From contig NZ_CP081294.1 of the NCBI RefSeq assembly GCF_019711315.1, positions 2,542,001 through 2,606,000 of the forward strand: a DNA stretch of 64,000 nt, given 5' to 3'. Below are positions 45,875-58,012 of the stretch, piece by piece. Numbering within the stretch: the stretch's first letter is position 1; each line of letters starts with the position of its first letter. Source of the DNA: Qipengyuania gelatinilytica. GTDB taxonomy: Bacteria > Pseudomonadota > Alphaproteobacteria > Sphingomonadales > Sphingomonadaceae. Position numbers and translations under genes: made by a program. The notes beneath the pieces were generated by a model that saw nothing but the letters and a program-made list of their open reading frames with translations, was not told where the DNA came from and did not search any database.

Positions 45875-46558
45875 CTAAAGCCGCTCCAGCGCGGGGATCA
45901 GGGCTGCCAGCGAATCAATCGCTGCGTCGGCGCCGAGTTCCGCAGCAGGGGCATCGCAATAGCCATAGGCGGCCGCGATCACCGGGACGCCTGCCGCACG
46001 CGCGGCTTTCACATCGTAACTGCTGTCGCCGACAAAGGCGATGGTCCCGCCGCCGCAGGCCTCGCGGGCGTGCCAGATCGGGTCCGGGGCCGGTTTCGCG
46101 CGATGCTTGCCGTCAGGCCCCTTGCCGAGGCTGTCGCCGCCAATGATGATCTCGAACCTGCTCGCCAGGCCGAGTGTCTGGAGGATATCGGTGGCGAAGC
46201 TTTCGAACTTGTTCGTGACGACCGCCATGCGCACGCCGCGTCCGCCCAGCGCTTCAAGCGTCTCTACCGCGTGGGGATAGGGGCGCGTGTGGACCGCGTT
46301 GTTGCGCGAATAATAGCCCAGCATCTCCTTGTAGAGCTTGCGGAATTCATCGTCCGCCAGTCCGCCCTGCATGTCGATCGCCTGCTTGAGCATGATCTTT
46401 GCGCCGCCACCGATCAGGTCGGTCGCGCTGTCGATCGGGACGGGATCGAAGCCTCCGATATCCAGCGCATGGTTCACCGCCGTACCAAGGTCGCGGTGCG
46501 TTTCGAGGAGGGTGCCGTCGAGGTCGAAGGCGACGATATCGAAGGGAAAGCCGGTCAT
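45875..46558 (-). CDS. gph: Phosphoglycolate phosphatase (HAD family)
   Basis: A 227-residue HAD hydrolase. The nucleophile motif is AFDLDGTLLETHRDL, the second motif is VVTNKFESF, and the last is FVGDSSYDVKAARAAGVP. A cap domain of about 100 residues sits after motif I. It dephosphorylates 2-phosphoglycolate arising from DNA repair or oxygenation reactions. The ATG at 46558 was chosen (46564 is an alternative); 61 bases separate it from the divergent glmU start. Confidence 0.88.
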   Translation of the reverse strand: MTGFPFDIVAFDLDGTLLETHRDLGTAVNHALDIGGFDPVPIDSATDLIGGGAKIMLKQAIDMQGGLADDEFRKLYKEMLGYYSRNNAVHTRPYPHAVETLEALGGRGVRMAVVTNKFESFATDILQTLGLASRFEIIIGGDSLGKGPDGKHRAKPAPDPIWHAREACGGGTIAFVGDSSYDVKAARAAGVPVIAAAYGYCDAPAAELGADAAIDSLAALIPALERL

Positions 46559-46619
46559 CGCCATCCGAGTGCAGGATGGTTCTTCAAACTGCAAGCGATT
46601 GGTGGCATGGCCCCTTTCC

Positions 46620-47987
46620 ATGAGCAAAAGCCGAGATTTCGCCGCCGTCATCCTTGCTGCCGGCAAGGGCACCCGCCTCAAGAGCGGGTTGCACAAGGTC
46701 CTCCACAATATCGCGGGCCGCCCGATCATCGAGCACCTGATGGCCTCGGTGGAGGAGCTTTCGCCTGCGCGGACCATCGTGATCGTCGGCGACGAGCGCG
46801 AACAGGTCATCGGCCAGCTGGGCGAGCGCGCCGAGTGCGTAGTGCAGGAACCGCAGCTGGGCACCGGCCACGCGGTGGCACAGGCGAAGGAAGCGCTCGC
46901 CGGATTCGATGGCGACGTTGTGATGCTGCTGGGCGATGCACCCTTCATCAAGAGCTCGACCATGAACGACATGCTCACCCGCCTGCGCGCTGCCGATGCG
47001 CCTGCCGTGGTGGTGCTGGGCTTCGAGCCGGATGACGCGCTTCAATATGGCCGCGTCATCACGCATCGCGACATGACGATCGAGAAGATGGTCGAGTTCA
47101 AGGACGCCAACGAGGCCGAACGCGCCTGCCGCCTGTGCAATTCGGGCCTGATGGCTGCGCGCGCCGAGGTCCTGTTCGACCTGCTCGAGCGCGTCGACAA
47201 CGACAATGCGCAGGGCGAATATTACCTGCCCGACATCGTCAATGTCGCGGTAAAGGATGGCAGGACTTGCGCCGCCGTGGTCACCGACCGTCCCCATGAG
47301 GTGGTCGGGATCAACTCGCGCAAGGAGCTCGCCGCGGCAGAGCGCCAGTGGCAGGATTTGAAGCGCGAGGAAGCGCTGGAGAACGGCGTTACGCTCAAGG
47401 CGCCCGAGACCGTCTTCTTCAGCTACGACACCGATCTCGCTCCCGATGTGACGGTCGAGCCGAACGTCGTCTTCGCGCCGGGCGTGAAGGTGGAAAGCGG
47501 CACGCGCATCCGCGCGTTCAGCCATCTTGAAGGCGCGCATGTCGGCGAGGATTGCGAAGTCGGTCCCTACGCCCGCCTTCGTCCGGGCGCCGTGATGGAA
47601 AAGGGCAGCAAGGTCGGCAACTTCGTCGAGATGAAGAAGGCGACCCTTGGCGAAGGCGCCAAGGCCAATCACCTGACCTATCTGGGCGATGCAACCGTCG
47701 GTGCAGGGGCGAACATCGGCGCAGGCACGATCACCTGCAATTACGACGGCTATTTCAAATATCAGACCAAGATCGGCGAACGCGCCTTCATCGGCAGCAA
47801 CAGCTCGCTGATCGCGCCGGTCGAAATCGGTGCCGATGCGATCGTGGCCGCCGGAAGCGCCGTCAGCCGCGACGTTGCCGCCGGCGAGTTGCGCATGGTT
47901 CGCGCCGAGCAGCTGGTGAAGCCCGGCTGGGCCGACCGCTTCCACGACACCATGAAAAAGAAGAAGGCGTCGGAGAAGAAGGGCTGA
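46620..47987 (+). CDS. glmU: Bifunctional UDP-GlcNAc pyrophosphorylase / glucosamine-1-P acetyltransferase GlmU
   Basis: A 455-residue two-domain enzyme. The N-terminal uridylyltransferase motif is AAVILAAGKGTRLKSGLHKV, and the C-terminal left-handed beta-helix (GPYARLRPGAVMEKGSKVGN, TYLGDATVGAGANIGAGTITCNYDGYFK) makes the acetyltransferase. It makes UDP-GlcNAc for peptidoglycan and LPS. The basic KKKKASEKKG end is unusual. The ATG at 46620 starts MSKSRDFAAVILAAGKGTR; the gene overlaps the downstream HNH frame. Confidence 0.96.
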   Translation: MSKSRDFAAVILAAGKGTRLKSGLHKVLHNIAGRPIIEHLMASVEELSPARTIVIVGDEREQVIGQLGERAECVVQEPQLGTGHAVAQAKEALAGFDGDVVMLLGDAPFIKSSTMNDMLTRLRAADAPAVVVLGFEPDDALQYGRVITHRDMTIEKMVEFKDANEAERACRLCNSGLMAARAEVLFDLLERVDNDNAQGEYYLPDIVNVAVKDGRTCAAVVTDRPHEVVGINSRKELAAAERQWQDLKREEALENGVTLKAPETVFFSYDTDLAPDVTVEPNVVFAPGVKVESGTRIRAFSHLEGAHVGEDCEVGPYARLRPGAVMEKGSKVGNFVEMKKATLGEGAKANHLTYLGDATVGAGANIGAGTITCNYDGYFKYQTKIGERAFIGSNSSLIAPVEIGADAIVAAGSAVSRDVAAGELRMVRAEQLVKPGWADRFHDTMKKKKASEKKG

Positions 47988-48256
47988 GCGAGGCCCGCAC
48001 AATTTGCTGGCTTTGCGAGCGGCCTGTCGGCACGCGGGTGCAGTGTCATCACCCGGTGCCTAAATCGAAGAAGGGGCGGTTCACCGTTCCCGTCCACCCG
48101 ATCTGCCACCAGGCGATCCACGCCAACTTCACCAATGCCGAGCTGGCCCGGATCGGTGAGGATCGCGAGACACTGATCGCAAACGATGCGGTTGCAAAAT
48201 TCCTGCGCTGGATCGCGAACAAACCGCCCGACTTCCACGCTCCCACGCGGCGCTAA
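47984..48256 (+). CDS. HNH-type nuclease-like protein, CTG start overlapping glmU
   Basis: A 90-residue protein in a different frame from glmU. It has CWLCERPVGTRVQCHHPVPKSKKG and PVHPICHQAIHANFTNAELA, matching HNH-like small proteins with a Cys-x2-Cys and His-His/His-x3-His set. No ATG, GTG or TTG lies in-frame before the conserved part; CTG at 47984 precedes S-E-A-R-T-I-C-W and overlaps the glmU stop (CTGA), with GGAGAAGAAGG just upstream. The start is inferred. A nuclease role is family-based; substrate unknown. Confidence 0.78.
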   Translation: MSEARTICWLCERPVGTRVQCHHPVPKSKKGRFTVPVHPICHQAIHANFTNAELARIGEDRETLIANDAVAKFLRWIANKPPDFHAPTRR

Positions 48257-48325
48257 CGGCGTGCATCCGTGAACCTTTCTCCTGCGTAACTGTTGATCGG
48301 CAAAGACAGCTTGAGGAGTTCGCAA

Positions 48326-48955
48326 ATGGGTATCGGCAAATGGATCGCGCTCGGCGCGGGCGTGGTGACGCTGGGAGCAGGCGTCGCCTATGCGCAGTAC
48401 CGCGACATCGAGAAACCGGCTTACACCTCGATCGAGAGCGAAGGCGCATTCGAATTGCGCGAATACGAGCCCATGATTGTCGCCGAGGTGACGCACACCG
48501 GTGACCGGCGCCGCGCGCTTGGTGCCGGATTCCAGCGACTTGCGGCCTATATCTTCGCGCAGGACCGGCCGGGCGACAAGATTGCCATGACCAGCCCTGT
48601 CATGCAGGACCCGCCCGAGAAAATCGCCATGACCTCTCCCGTTACCGTGGGTGAGGGCGACGAGACCGGCAGCTGGCGCACGCGGTTCGTGATGCCGGCG
48701 AAATACACGATGGAAACGCTGCCCGAGCCGCCCGCGGACATCACGCTGACCGAGATTCCTGCACGCCGCATGGCGAGCGTCCAGTTCAACGGTAGCGGTT
48801 CGTCGGCCGACCTGGCCGATATGGAAGGCTTCCTGCGCGAATGGATCGCCGAGAACAACCTGACGCCGATCGGTCCGCCCGAATACGCATTCTATGACGC
48901 GCCGATGGTGCCTCCCGTCAAGCGCCGCAACGAGGTCATGATTCCCGTCGAATAA
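48326..48955 (+). CDS. SOUL heme-binding family protein
   Basis: A 209-residue protein. A short N-terminal hydrophobic segment with ALGAGVVTLGAGVAYA is a signal or anchor, followed by the SOUL domain with EGAFELREYEPMIVAEV, DKIAMTSPVMQ and IAMTSPV. Family members bind haem or other tetrapyrroles. The ATG at 48326 follows TTGAGGAGTTCGCAA. A bidirectional terminator follows the stop. Confidence 0.88.
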   Translation: MGIGKWIALGAGVVTLGAGVAYAQYRDIEKPAYTSIESEGAFELREYEPMIVAEVTHTGDRRRALGAGFQRLAAYIFAQDRPGDKIAMTSPVMQDPPEKIAMTSPVTVGEGDETGSWRTRFVMPAKYTMETLPEPPADITLTEIPARRMASVQFNGSGSSADLADMEGFLREWIAENNLTPIGPPEYAFYDAPMVPPVKRRNEVMIPVE

Positions 48956-48972
48956 GCTGTTCGGGCGCGCAA

Positions 48973-49008
48973 AAAGGGGGCGGTTCCTTCGCTGGATCCG
49001 CCCCCTTT
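48973..49008. terminator. Bidirectional terminator between SOUL and prolyl oligopeptidase genes
   Basis: AAAGGGGGCGG (48973-48983) and CCGCCCCCTTT (48998-49008) form an 11-bp stem with a 14-base loop, with A-runs and T-runs on both sides. Confidence 0.85.
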
Positions 49009-49031
49009 CTCATGTCTGACGCTAGCGAGGT

Positions 49032-51164
49032 TTATTCCGCTTCGTTGTCGTCCATCAGCCGCTGCATCAGGTAGAAAATCTGCAAGGCCTGCAGCTTGGC
49101 GCGCTGTTCATTGTCGACACCGCCCGAGTGGCCGCCGGTCATGTCCTCGAAATACCAGTAATCCTGGCCGAGTTCCTTGAGCTTGGCCGCAGCCTTGCGG
49201 GCATGGGCCGGATGCGTGCGGTCATCGGCGGTCGAGGCCCAGAGGAAGGGGGCGGGGTAATCCACGCCCTCGACGATCTTCTGGTAGGGCGAATAGCCCT
49301 CGATCCATGCACGCTGCTCGGGAATGCGCGGATCGCCATATTCGCCGATCCACGAAGCGCCGCGACCGATCAGGTGGTAGCGCAGCATGTCGAACAGCGG
49401 GATCGCGACGATTGCTGCATCGAAGGCTTCGGGAGCCTGCGTAAAGGCCGTGCCGACCAGCAGGCCGCCTTGGCTGCCGCCCTGGATGCCGAGCTGGCCG
49501 GGATTGGTGATCCCGCGCTTCACCGCATCCTGCCCCACGGCGATGAAATCGTCCCAGGTGCGCTGCTTGTTCTCGCGAATAGCGCTCTGGTGCCAGCCGG
49601 GGCCGAACTCACCGCCGCCGCGAAGGTTGGCGAGGATGAAGGCGCCGCCCTTTTCGAGCCACATCTTGCCGGTCAGCGAGCGGTAGCTGGGCAGCTGCGA
49701 GACCTGGAAACCGCCATAGCCATAGAGCAGCGTCGGCGTGGTGCCGTCCATTTCCATGCCCTTCGGCTTCACGAGGAAGTAGGGGATTTTCGCCCCGTCC
49801 TTGCTGGTCGCCTCGAACTGCTCGACTTCCATGCCCGACGCATCGAAATAGCTGGGCGAAGTCTTGAGCACTTCGGGATCGCCGCTTCCGTCCGTGTACC
49901 AGAGCGTGCTGGGGGTGAGGAAATCGGTCGAGGTGAACATGATCTCGTCGGATTCCGAAGACGCGGTCGAGACGCCGAGCGTCGCATTGTCGGGCAGGGC
50001 GACTTCGCGCTTCACCCACTCGCCATCTTCGAAATCGATCTTCAGAACCTTGCCCACGACATTGTCGAGGATCGACATATAGGCGCTGTTGGCGGTCGAG
50101 TTGCCACCACGCTTGGTCTGGCGTTCTTGGGGTGCCCAGACGAGGGTCTTGGTCGCACCGTTCGGGTCGGCTTTCCACTCCTCCAGGTCGACCGCAATCA
50201 GCGAGTCGGCGGGGAAGGTCTGGCCCTGCGTATCCCAGTCGACATCGGTCGAGAAGAGCATGTGCCCGTCGAGAATGCCATAAGGTCCGGCCTTCTTGGG
50301 CAGGTCGAGCTGGACCCACTCGTCATCCTTCCACAGGTAGTAGGCGCGTTCGTGGAAGGAGAGGCCGCGATAGGCGATGCGGGCCTGGATCTCGCCGTCG
50401 GGCGTGCGCAGGAGATAGGCGCCTGCCGACACGTCCTTGGCATCGCCGCGGAATATTTCCGGAGCGTCTGCCAGCGCGGTGCCGCGCGTCCACATACGGG
50501 TGGTGAAGGGATATTCGCTTTCCGTCAGCGTGCCTTCGCCAAAGTCGCGGCCCACGAGCAGCGTGTTCTCGTCGACCCAGCTCACGCCGCCCTGGCTCTT
50601 TTCCTCGATTACGAAGCCGCCTTCGACGAACTGCTTGGTCGTCATGTCGAATTCGCGCAGGATGGTTGCGTCTTCACCGCCATCCGACAGGGCGATCATG
50701 CACATGCGCTGGTCGGGCGGCAGGCAGCTGCTGCCCTTGTAGACCCATTCCTTGCCCTCGGCTTCGGCAAGTGCGTCGACATCGAGGATGATTTCCCATT
50801 CGGGCTCGTCGGTCCGGTAGCTTTCCAGCGTGGTCCGGCGCAGCACACCCTTGGGGTTCTGCTTGTCCTGCCAGAAGTTGTAGAGCCCGTCCTTGCGGAT
50901 CGAGACATAGGGCACGCGGTCTTCGGCATCGAGAATGGCGAGCGCTTCGGCGGTCAGTTCGTCGAACCGCGGGTCCTGCGCCATATGCGCCATGGTGCGG
51001 TTGTTTTCGTTGCGGACCCATTCCAGCGCTTCGTCGCTGCGGGCTTCCTCGAGCCAGATATAGGGATCTTCGTCGGGGCCCGGTACGCCGTTCTGGGCGG
51101 CGAGCGAAGTGGGGGTGGCAATCGTCATGGTCGCTGCCAATGCCAGCGTCGAAACACGTTTCAC
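49032..51164 (-). CDS. Exported prolyl oligopeptidase (S9A)
   Basis: A 710-residue serine peptidase. It starts at GTG 51164 after GCAGGAGAGGACT with a signal peptide ending near SLAAQ. An N-terminal beta-propeller is followed by an alpha/beta-hydrolase domain with GGSQGG (Ser564), DDR (Asp about 647) and GGH (His about 679). It cleaves short peptides after proline; here export to the periplasm is predicted, which differs from classic cytosolic forms. It is convergent with SOUL and follows the atp operon in the same direction. Confidence 0.9.
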   Translation of the reverse strand: MKRVSTLALAATMTIATPTSLAAQNGVPGPDEDPYIWLEEARSDEALEWVRNENNRTMAHMAQDPRFDELTAEALAILDAEDRVPYVSIRKDGLYNFWQDKQNPKGVLRRTTLESYRTDEPEWEIILDVDALAEAEGKEWVYKGSSCLPPDQRMCMIALSDGGEDATILREFDMTTKQFVEGGFVIEEKSQGGVSWVDENTLLVGRDFGEGTLTESEYPFTTRMWTRGTALADAPEIFRGDAKDVSAGAYLLRTPDGEIQARIAYRGLSFHERAYYLWKDDEWVQLDLPKKAGPYGILDGHMLFSTDVDWDTQGQTFPADSLIAVDLEEWKADPNGATKTLVWAPQERQTKRGGNSTANSAYMSILDNVVGKVLKIDFEDGEWVKREVALPDNATLGVSTASSESDEIMFTSTDFLTPSTLWYTDGSGDPEVLKTSPSYFDASGMEVEQFEATSKDGAKIPYFLVKPKGMEMDGTTPTLLYGYGGFQVSQLPSYRSLTGKMWLEKGGAFILANLRGGGEFGPGWHQSAIRENKQRTWDDFIAVGQDAVKRGITNPGQLGIQGGSQGGLLVGTAFTQAPEAFDAAIVAIPLFDMLRYHLIGRGASWIGEYGDPRIPEQRAWIEGYSPYQKIVEGVDYPAPFLWASTADDRTHPAHARKAAAKLKELGQDYWYFEDMTGGHSGGVDNEQRAKLQALQIFYLMQRLMDDNEAE

Positions 51165-51260
51165 AGTCCTCTCCTGCAGATAAAGCGGGTCGGTTCTAAC
51201 CTGCTCATAGGGAAAGGAAAGGACAGTCCTGCTCGACGAGCGGGGTATGGCGACGGACCA

Positions 51261-51290
51261 AAGAAAAAGGGCGACCCGAGGGCCGCCCTT
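51261..51290 (-). terminator. Rho-independent terminator of the atp operon
   Basis: Read leftward, AAGGGCG-(10-base loop)-CGCCCTT is followed by TTTCTTT. It lies about 25 bases after the atpC stop and before the prolyl oligopeptidase start. Confidence 0.85.
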
Positions 51291-51315
51291 AATCTTGTGC
51301 GATTGTCCGAAAGGC

Positions 51316-51573
51316 TCAGCTTTCGACATGCTCCGCGAGGACCGTCAGACCCTTATCGCCGACCTCGGCGAAACCGCCGCGGACTTCGATGGTCTCGGGC
51401 GCGCCGCCTTCGGTCTTGTAGACCTGGACTTCGCCGTCGCGGATGGTCGACATGAAGGGCGCGTGGCCTTCGAGCACGCCGAATTCGCCTTCCGTGCCGG
51501 GGACGACCACCATGTGGACTTCCTCGGAGCGGACCAGCTTGGCCGGCGTGACGAGTTCGAAGTGGAGGGCCAT
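51316..51573 (-). CDS. atpC: ATP synthase F1 epsilon subunit AtpC
   Basis: An 85-residue short form, typical of alphaproteobacteria, starting [34 protein letters not shown]. The beta-sandwich is complete but the C-terminal inhibitory helices found in other bacteria are lacking. It couples rotor and F1. It lies two bases after atpD and is followed by a terminator. Confidence 0.95.
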   Translation of the reverse strand: MALHFELVTPAKLVRSEEVHMVVVPGTEGEFGVLEGHAPFMSTIRDGEVQVYKTEGGAPETIEVRGGFAEVGDKGLTVLAEHVES

Positions 51574-51575
51574 GC

Positions 51576-53045
<1,470 letters not shown>

Positions 53046-53053
53046 CTACTGGC

Positions 53054-53416
53054 TCAGTTTTCTGTGTGGTGGGCGCCGTGTTCGGCACAAATGGCTTCAG
53101 CGTCTGCGAGCATCCAGCCGTCGTTCGCTTCATTGACGGCGAGGGTGGCCTTGTGACGCAGGTATTCGTCTTCGCCGAGGCTGAATTCGCAGGCGACGGT
53201 GTCAGCACCCATCGCGCGGCGGCAGACTGCTTCGTTGACCGGCTCTGCGCCTTCGCAGGTCGCTGCGAAGGTTTCCTTGAACAGCGCCTGATCGGGTGCG
53301 GGCAGCGTGTTCACCGGCTCGGGCGTAACGACCTCGGTCGGGGTCGGCTCGGGCGCGGGCTCTTCACCGCAAGCGGCGAGCAGGGCGACGGGAAGGAGGA
53401 GGGCGAGTTTCTTCAC
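53054..53416 (-). CDS. Lipoprotein embedded between atpG and atpD
   Basis: A 120-residue protein starting at a GTG (53416) with AAGGAAG just upstream. The lipobox is LLAACGEEP (Cys about residue 16), followed by a Pro/Thr/Glu-rich linker, then a Cys-rich domain (ATCEGAEPVNEAVCRRAMGADTVACEFSLG, NDGWMLADAEAICAEHGAHH). The four cysteines suggest disulphides or a metal site in the periplasm. It lies 10 bases after the atpG stop and 20 before atpD, so it is in the same transcript. No ATP synthase subunit has this shape; function unknown. Confidence 0.82.
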   Translation of the reverse strand: MKKLALLLPVALLAACGEEPAPEPTPTEVVTPEPVNTLPAPDQALFKETFAATCEGAEPVNEAVCRRAMGADTVACEFSLGEDEYLRHKATLAVNEANDGWMLADAEAICAEHGAHHTEN

Positions 53417-53426
53417 GGGGCTTCCT

Positions 53427-54299
53427 TTACAGAGCTTCCGCACCGGCGATGATTTCGATCAGCTCGGTGGTGATGGCGGCCTGGCGGCTGCGGTTGTACT
53501 GGATCGTCAGCTTGTTGATGAGGTCGCCGGCATTGCGCGTGGCGTTGTCCATGGCGGTCATCGAAGCGCCCTGCTCGGACGCTTCACGCTCGAGCAGTGC
53601 ACCGAACAGCTGCGTCTTGACGTAGCGCGGCAGGAGTTCCTCGAGGATTTCCTCTTCGCCCGGTTCGTATTCGACGACTGCATCACCGCTGTCTCCTTCG
53701 CCTTCGGGCGAGGGGACGGGGATGAGCTGGTCGACGGTCGGGTCCTGCGCGAGGGCCGACTTGAAGATCGGGTAGACGAGGTGGGCAACGTCGAATTCGC
53801 CCTTCTCGAAGCGCTCGATTAGGTCGTCCGCGATCGCTTCGGCCTCTTCGAAGCCCGGGTTGCGGACGTTCGAGGTGTCGAAGTGCTTCTCGATCCTGTC
53901 GGCATAGTCGCGCTTGATCGGAGCGCGGCCCTTCTTGCCGACGAGGTAGAAGGTGACGTCCTTGCCTTCGGCGATCAGTTCGCGCGCCTTGGCCTTGGCA
54001 GCCTTGACGATGTTTGCGTTGAGACCGCCGCACAGGCCCTTGTCGGTGTTCACGACCACCAGCAGGTGGCGCTTGTCCGATCCGGTACCGCGCAGCAACT
54101 TGGGCGCGCTGTCGCCGCTCACCTTGCTGGCGAGCGATGCCATCACGCCCGACAGCCTTTCGGCATAGGGGCGTGCGGCTTCGGCAGCAGCCTGCGCACG
54201 GCGCAGCTTGGCCGCGGCGACCATCTGCTTGGCCTTGGTGATCTTCTGGGTCGACTTGACCGAGTTGATCCGGCCCTTGAGTTCTTTAAGCGAGGCCAT
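53427..54299 (-). CDS. atpG: ATP synthase F1 gamma subunit AtpG
   Basis: A 290-residue central stalk subunit. It starts [36 protein letters not shown], the long N-terminal coiled coil, and ends [41 protein letters not shown], the C-terminal coil. It turns inside the alpha/beta hexamer. It lies between atpA and the lipoprotein gene. Confidence 0.96.
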   Translation of the reverse strand: MASLKELKGRINSVKSTQKITKAKQMVAAAKLRRAQAAAEAARPYAERLSGVMASLASKVSGDSAPKLLRGTGSDKRHLLVVVNTDKGLCGGLNANIVKAAKAKARELIAEGKDVTFYLVGKKGRAPIKRDYADRIEKHFDTSNVRNPGFEEAEAIADDLIERFEKGEFDVAHLVYPIFKSALAQDPTVDQLIPVPSPEGEGDSGDAVVEYEPGEEEILEELLPRYVKTQLFGALLEREASEQGASMTAMDNATRNAGDLINKLTIQYNRSRQAAITTELIEIIAGAEAL

Positions 54300-54326
54300 G
54301 ACGGCTCCCTGTTAGGCTCGTGGGTC

Positions 54327-55868
<1,542 letters not shown>

Positions 55869-56423
55869 TTAAGCCTTCATGGCCTGGGAGAGCGAATTGA
55901 GACGGGTGCGGATCGAGCCATCAATGCGCTTCGATCCGATGGTGACGACGAGGCCGCCGAGCAAATCGGGGTCGACCTTCGTGGAAAGTTTGACGGTGCG
56001 GCCTTCGCGGGCCGTCAGCTTCGCCTTGAGATCGGCGAGCTGCGCGTCGGTCAGCGCGTGGGCGCTGGTGACTTCGGCGGATACTTCGCCGCGTTGCGCA
56101 GCGGCAATCGCGCGGAAGGCGCGGATGATGGCCGGAAGCTGGCCAAGCCGACGGTTCTGCGCCAGCGTGCCGAGGAAGTTCTGGGTCAGTTCGGACAGGC
56201 CCATGATGGCTGCCACGCCCCAGAGCGCTTTCTCGGCTTCGCCACGCGAAACGCGCGGGTTGGTGGTGAGCATCTTGAGCTCGGGCGATTCGGCCAGGCC
56301 GGCCTCGAGCTTGTCGAGGTCCGATTCGACCGCTGTCACGGTCCCTGCCTCACTGGCCAGATCGAACAGTGCCGAAGCATAACGGCCTGCCAGGCTAGCC
56401 TGAATACCGGCGGAAATATCCAC
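55869..56423 (-). CDS. atpH: ATP synthase F1 delta subunit AtpH
   Basis: A 184-residue stator subunit. The start is GTG 56423, giving (M)[22 protein letters not shown]. The later sequence [19 protein letters not shown] and [30 protein letters not shown] is the family's C-terminal signature. It is the first gene of the leftward atp operon. The genes for Fo subunits (a, b, c) are not here, as usual in alphaproteobacteria, where they form a separate operon. Confidence 0.96.
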   Translation of the reverse strand: MDISAGIQASLAGRYASALFDLASEAGTVTAVESDLDKLEAGLAESPELKMLTTNPRVSRGEAEKALWGVAAIMGLSELTQNFLGTLAQNRRLGQLPAIIRAFRAIAAAQRGEVSAEVTSAHALTDAQLADLKAKLTAREGRTVKLSTKVDPDLLGGLVVTIGSKRIDGSIRTRLNSLSQAMKA

Positions 56424-56630
56424 GCGTCTCTCGTCCTCTAAGGGTCGGAAAAAAGGTCTGTCGTTTCCTGCCTTGTAGCGAGCGAAACAGAGTCGCTCCG
56501 GCAGGATTGGCGCGCGCCTAGCAAAGGGGGTGAAGCAAGGCAACCCGAGTCACGCCTCGAAAGATGGACTCTTTGCCCTGTAGGCGTAGGATGGTCTGGA
56601 AAAGGGACCTGTTGCGAGGGGAGAGCTGCA

Positions 56631-57458
56631 ATGGAGACTACGCCGCTATCGGCCCACTGCGGCGTCGAGGTGAGGGGTGTGTCGCTTGCCGATGCCGGGG
56701 GCGCACAGCTCGATGCGATCCGCGACCTTATATATAGGCACGGCGTCGCCGTCTTCCGCGACCAGGAATTCTCGCCCGACGATCACATTGCCTTCGCCAA
56801 GCGCTGGGGCGGGATCGATATCAACAATTACTTCCCGCTCACCGACGAGCATCCCGAGATCGCCGTGGTCCGCAAGACCGAGGAGCAGACCACCAATATC
56901 GGTGGTGGCTGGCACACCGACCATTCCTATGACCAGATCCCCGCCATGGGGTCGATCCTTGTCGCGCGAACGCTGCCTCCTGCAGGCGGTGACACGCTGT
57001 GGGCGCATATGGGCGCGGCCTACGATTCGCTGCCCGACGAGATGAAAGAGCGCCTCGAAGGGCTGGAGGCCTTCCATACCGCCGACCATATCTATGCGCC
57101 CGACGGCGTTTACGCGAAAACCGACCAGGGCACTGCCCTGCGGGGTCAGGACCTGAAGACCGGAGCGACGCATCCGGTCGTCATCCGTCATCCCCGCACC
57201 GGGCAGAAGCTGCTTTACGTAAATCCCGGTTTCACGATCAATTTCGTCGGCATGACGCGAGAGGAAAGCCTGCCGTTGCTGCAGGAGCTATTCGCCCATG
57301 CGATGAAGCCGGAGCATCAGTGCCGCGTCGAATGGGCACCGGGCACAGTGGCGATCTGGGACAACCGCACCACCTGGCACTATGCGATGAACGATTATCA
57401 GGGCCATGCCCGCGAAATGCATCGCATCACGCTGAGCGGGGAAGCGCTTGCGGCCTAG
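56631..57458 (+). CDS. TauD/TfdA-family Fe(II)/2-oxoglutarate dioxygenase
   Basis: A 275-residue enzyme. The facial triad is visible as WHTDHSYD (His, Asp) and TWHYAMNDYQG (His), with the 2-oxoglutarate-binding Arg in MHRITL. It hydroxylates an unknown substrate; the family includes taurine and herbicide-type enzymes. The ATG at 56631 follows AGGGGAGAGCTGCA. It stands alone, divergent from the atp operon, and overlaps the convergent membrane gene by four bases. Confidence 0.9.
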   Translation: METTPLSAHCGVEVRGVSLADAGGAQLDAIRDLIYRHGVAVFRDQEFSPDDHIAFAKRWGGIDINNYFPLTDEHPEIAVVRKTEEQTTNIGGGWHTDHSYDQIPAMGSILVARTLPPAGGDTLWAHMGAAYDSLPDEMKERLEGLEAFHTADHIYAPDGVYAKTDQGTALRGQDLKTGATHPVVIRHPRTGQKLLYVNPGFTINFVGMTREESLPLLQELFAHAMKPEHQCRVEWAPGTVAIWDNRTTWHYAMNDYQGHAREMHRITLSGEALAA

Positions 57459-58009
57459 CCCAGGCTTCGCGCAGCCCAGATCAGGGGCGACAGGGATATG
57501 AGCGCAAAGCCTGCGCCGATCACCGACCAGCGCTTGGCGAAGATCATCACTATGAAGAGCAGTCCGAAGACGGTGTCTGGCCCTGCGCGCAGCAATACGT
57601 CGAAAGCTGTGTCGGAGGTGGTGAAGACATGTCCGAGATAGCCCAGGTGGATCGACCAGAAATATAGCGAGACGAGCAACCACTGGTACTTCCGGTTCTC
57701 GAGATAATACTCGGCCAGGTCGATGCCATCCTCGGGAATGCTGTCGGGCAAGGCGACTGCTGCAAGGAGGACCAGCATGACGAGCTGGAACATGACCGGC
57801 ATGAACTGCGCGAAGCTTATCGATCCTTCGCTGTTGGCCGCAGCAGCCCACCAATAGGCAATGATGCTCAGGAGGATGAACAGGGCGAAGGCGGGCTGTG
57901 CCCAATGCCAGCGCACCATCTTGGAGCGAAGGACGGTGTTCAGGTGACCGAGTTCGAAAGCAACTGCCACGCCCAGCACGATTGAAGCGAAAACAAGCGC
58001 CTGCTCCAC
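57455..58009 (-). CDS. Hypothetical polytopic membrane protein
   Basis: A 184-residue protein with five or six transmembrane segments. It begins MEQALVFASIVLGVAVAFELGHLNTVLRSK; the C-terminal half has FWSIHLGYLGHVF. No known family or catalytic motif. It lies three bases after the stop of the membrane protease gene, so the two are likely cotranscribed. Confidence 0.75.
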   Translation of the reverse strand: MEQALVFASIVLGVAVAFELGHLNTVLRSKMVRWHWAQPAFALFILLSIIAYWWAAAANSEGSISFAQFMPVMFQLVMLVLLAAVALPDSIPEDGIDLAEYYLENRKYQWLLVSLYFWSIHLGYLGHVFTTSDTAFDVLLRAGPDTVFGLLFIVMIFAKRWSVIGAGFALISLSPLIWAARSLG

Positions 58010-58012
58010 GAG

